Shown here in pieces: positions 41,427 through 41,710 of a DNA stretch of 41,710 nt (positions are counted from its first letter, which is position 1; every line of letters starts with the position of its first letter). Source of the DNA: Deltaproteobacteria bacterium. GTDB lineage: Bacteria; Desulfobacterota; Desulfobulbia; Desulfobulbales; Desulfobulbaceae. The notes under the pieces are model-generated. The model ran no database searches. It saw nothing but the letters and a program-made list of their open reading frames with translations, and had not been told where the DNA came from. The translations under genes were made by a program, and so were the position numbers. The stretch spans positions 1-41,710 of the forward strand of contig JAJRQC010000004.1 in NCBI GenBank assembly GCA_024280455.1. The letters run 5' to 3'.

Positions 41427-41562
41427 AGCATTTTAGTTGCAGATTTACTGTTCAAGGTTCCCGAGTTCAGGCCATGATACCCTATTCTCCTGATCCCGGC
41501 CACCTGCACCATAGCGAACTCCGCTCTCTTGCCGGGCAGAGACGCCGGATTTAAGAATAAAG

Positions 41563-41670
41563 GTAACTCTTCAGGAGCACCTCATCTTCACTCATTTCGG
41601 CCTCCTCGAATAGCACAAGTATGCTTCAAAGCCCTAAATAAGTAAATATGAGGCACTCCTGAACAGTTAC
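41563..41670. repeat. 108-bp element with 23-bp GTAA-ended inverted repeats
   Basis: The left end starts GTAACTCTTCAGGAGCACC, the right end is its reverse complement, matching at 20 of 23 positions. The interior (62 bases) has no coding frame. The ends match the left end of the palindrome at 4179 and share the GTAA-N4-TCA pattern of the MITE at 28483. The flanking eight bases differ, so any target duplication is lost. It lies about 140 bases upstream of dinB; the rest of the terminal region shows nothing. Confidence 0.65.
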
Positions 41671-41710
41671 ATCCCCGGGTAAAGCCAAGTTTTTTACGTC
41701 TACCTGAATA

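Noticed and set aside
1-41710. CRISPR arrays, tRNA or rRNA genes, prophage or complete insertion sequences
   Set aside because: Looked for on both strands. No regularly spaced repeats, no cloverleaf or conserved rRNA segment recognised, and no transposase, integrase or phage structural frame among the open frames.

Overview
The window looks like the chromosome of a Gram-negative, motile anaerobe of the Desulfobacterota (a Desulfobulbales-type bacterium is my best guess). The reasons are a tungstate ABC transporter, several PAS/NMT1 hybrid kinases, a chemoreceptor with a cysteine-rich cytoplasmic insert, a Mut7-C/Mth938 gene pair, small Cys-rich proteins, and many short palindromic repeats between genes. 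The lineage is an inference from gene content; no rRNA or tRNA gene is visible. No prophage, complete insertion sequence or CRISPR array was seen.

Layout. 1-390: a REP-like inverted pair and intergenic DNA, then a small YjfB-like gene. 676-6275 (minus strand): a phosphate locus transcribed phoU-pstC-pstA-pstS-pstB, an unusual order, divergent from phoB-phoR (6543-9061, plus). Matching ladders of pentamers at 11-bp spacing lie in front of phoU/phoB (6418-6444) and pstS (2761-2798) and are probably the local Pho boxes. 9592-13064: a tungstate locus made of a regulator with a helix-turn-helix and a ligand-binding domain, then tupA, tupB and tupC. 13494-21258: signalling genes, namely a three-PAS hybrid kinase, a sigma-54 response regulator, a small unknown protein and a 996-residue chemoreceptor. 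21619-24096: glycogen phosphorylase. 24236-24749: a RHH/ParE-type toxin-antitoxin pair with a clear operator. 24764-27759 (minus): oligoribonuclease, an orphan ParA-like ATPase and a CYTH/CHAD protein. 28234-29812: a small Cys protein, a 163-bp IS66-type MITE with an intact 8-bp target duplication, an Mth938-like protein and a Mut7-C nuclease-like protein. 29877-30058: a foldback element of about 180 bp. 30322-30732: a sigma-54-type promoter, a 65-residue membrane protein, an 11-codon ORF and a strong terminator, which together form a small self-contained unit. 30930-34618: an AEC transporter and a hybrid kinase with an NMT1 sensor domain. 34796-41426 (minus): dinB, an unknown 131-residue protein, a CPA2 antiporter with a C-terminal Usp region, an HI0933-family flavoprotein and a YgiQ-type radical SAM protein, all touching or overlapping like one operon. 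The last 280 bases hold another GTAA-bounded inverted repeat.

How the parts fit. The phosphate genes make a complete sensing and uptake circuit (PhoR-PhoB-PhoU-PstSCAB); the CHAD protein may tie in through polyphosphate, but that is speculative. The hybrid kinase and sigma-54 regulator overlap and are very likely a cognate pair. The least explained parts are the sigma-54-driven small-protein unit near 30.3-30.7 kb, the repeat families with IS66-like GTAA ends, and the foldback element whose mismatches keep G.U pairing.
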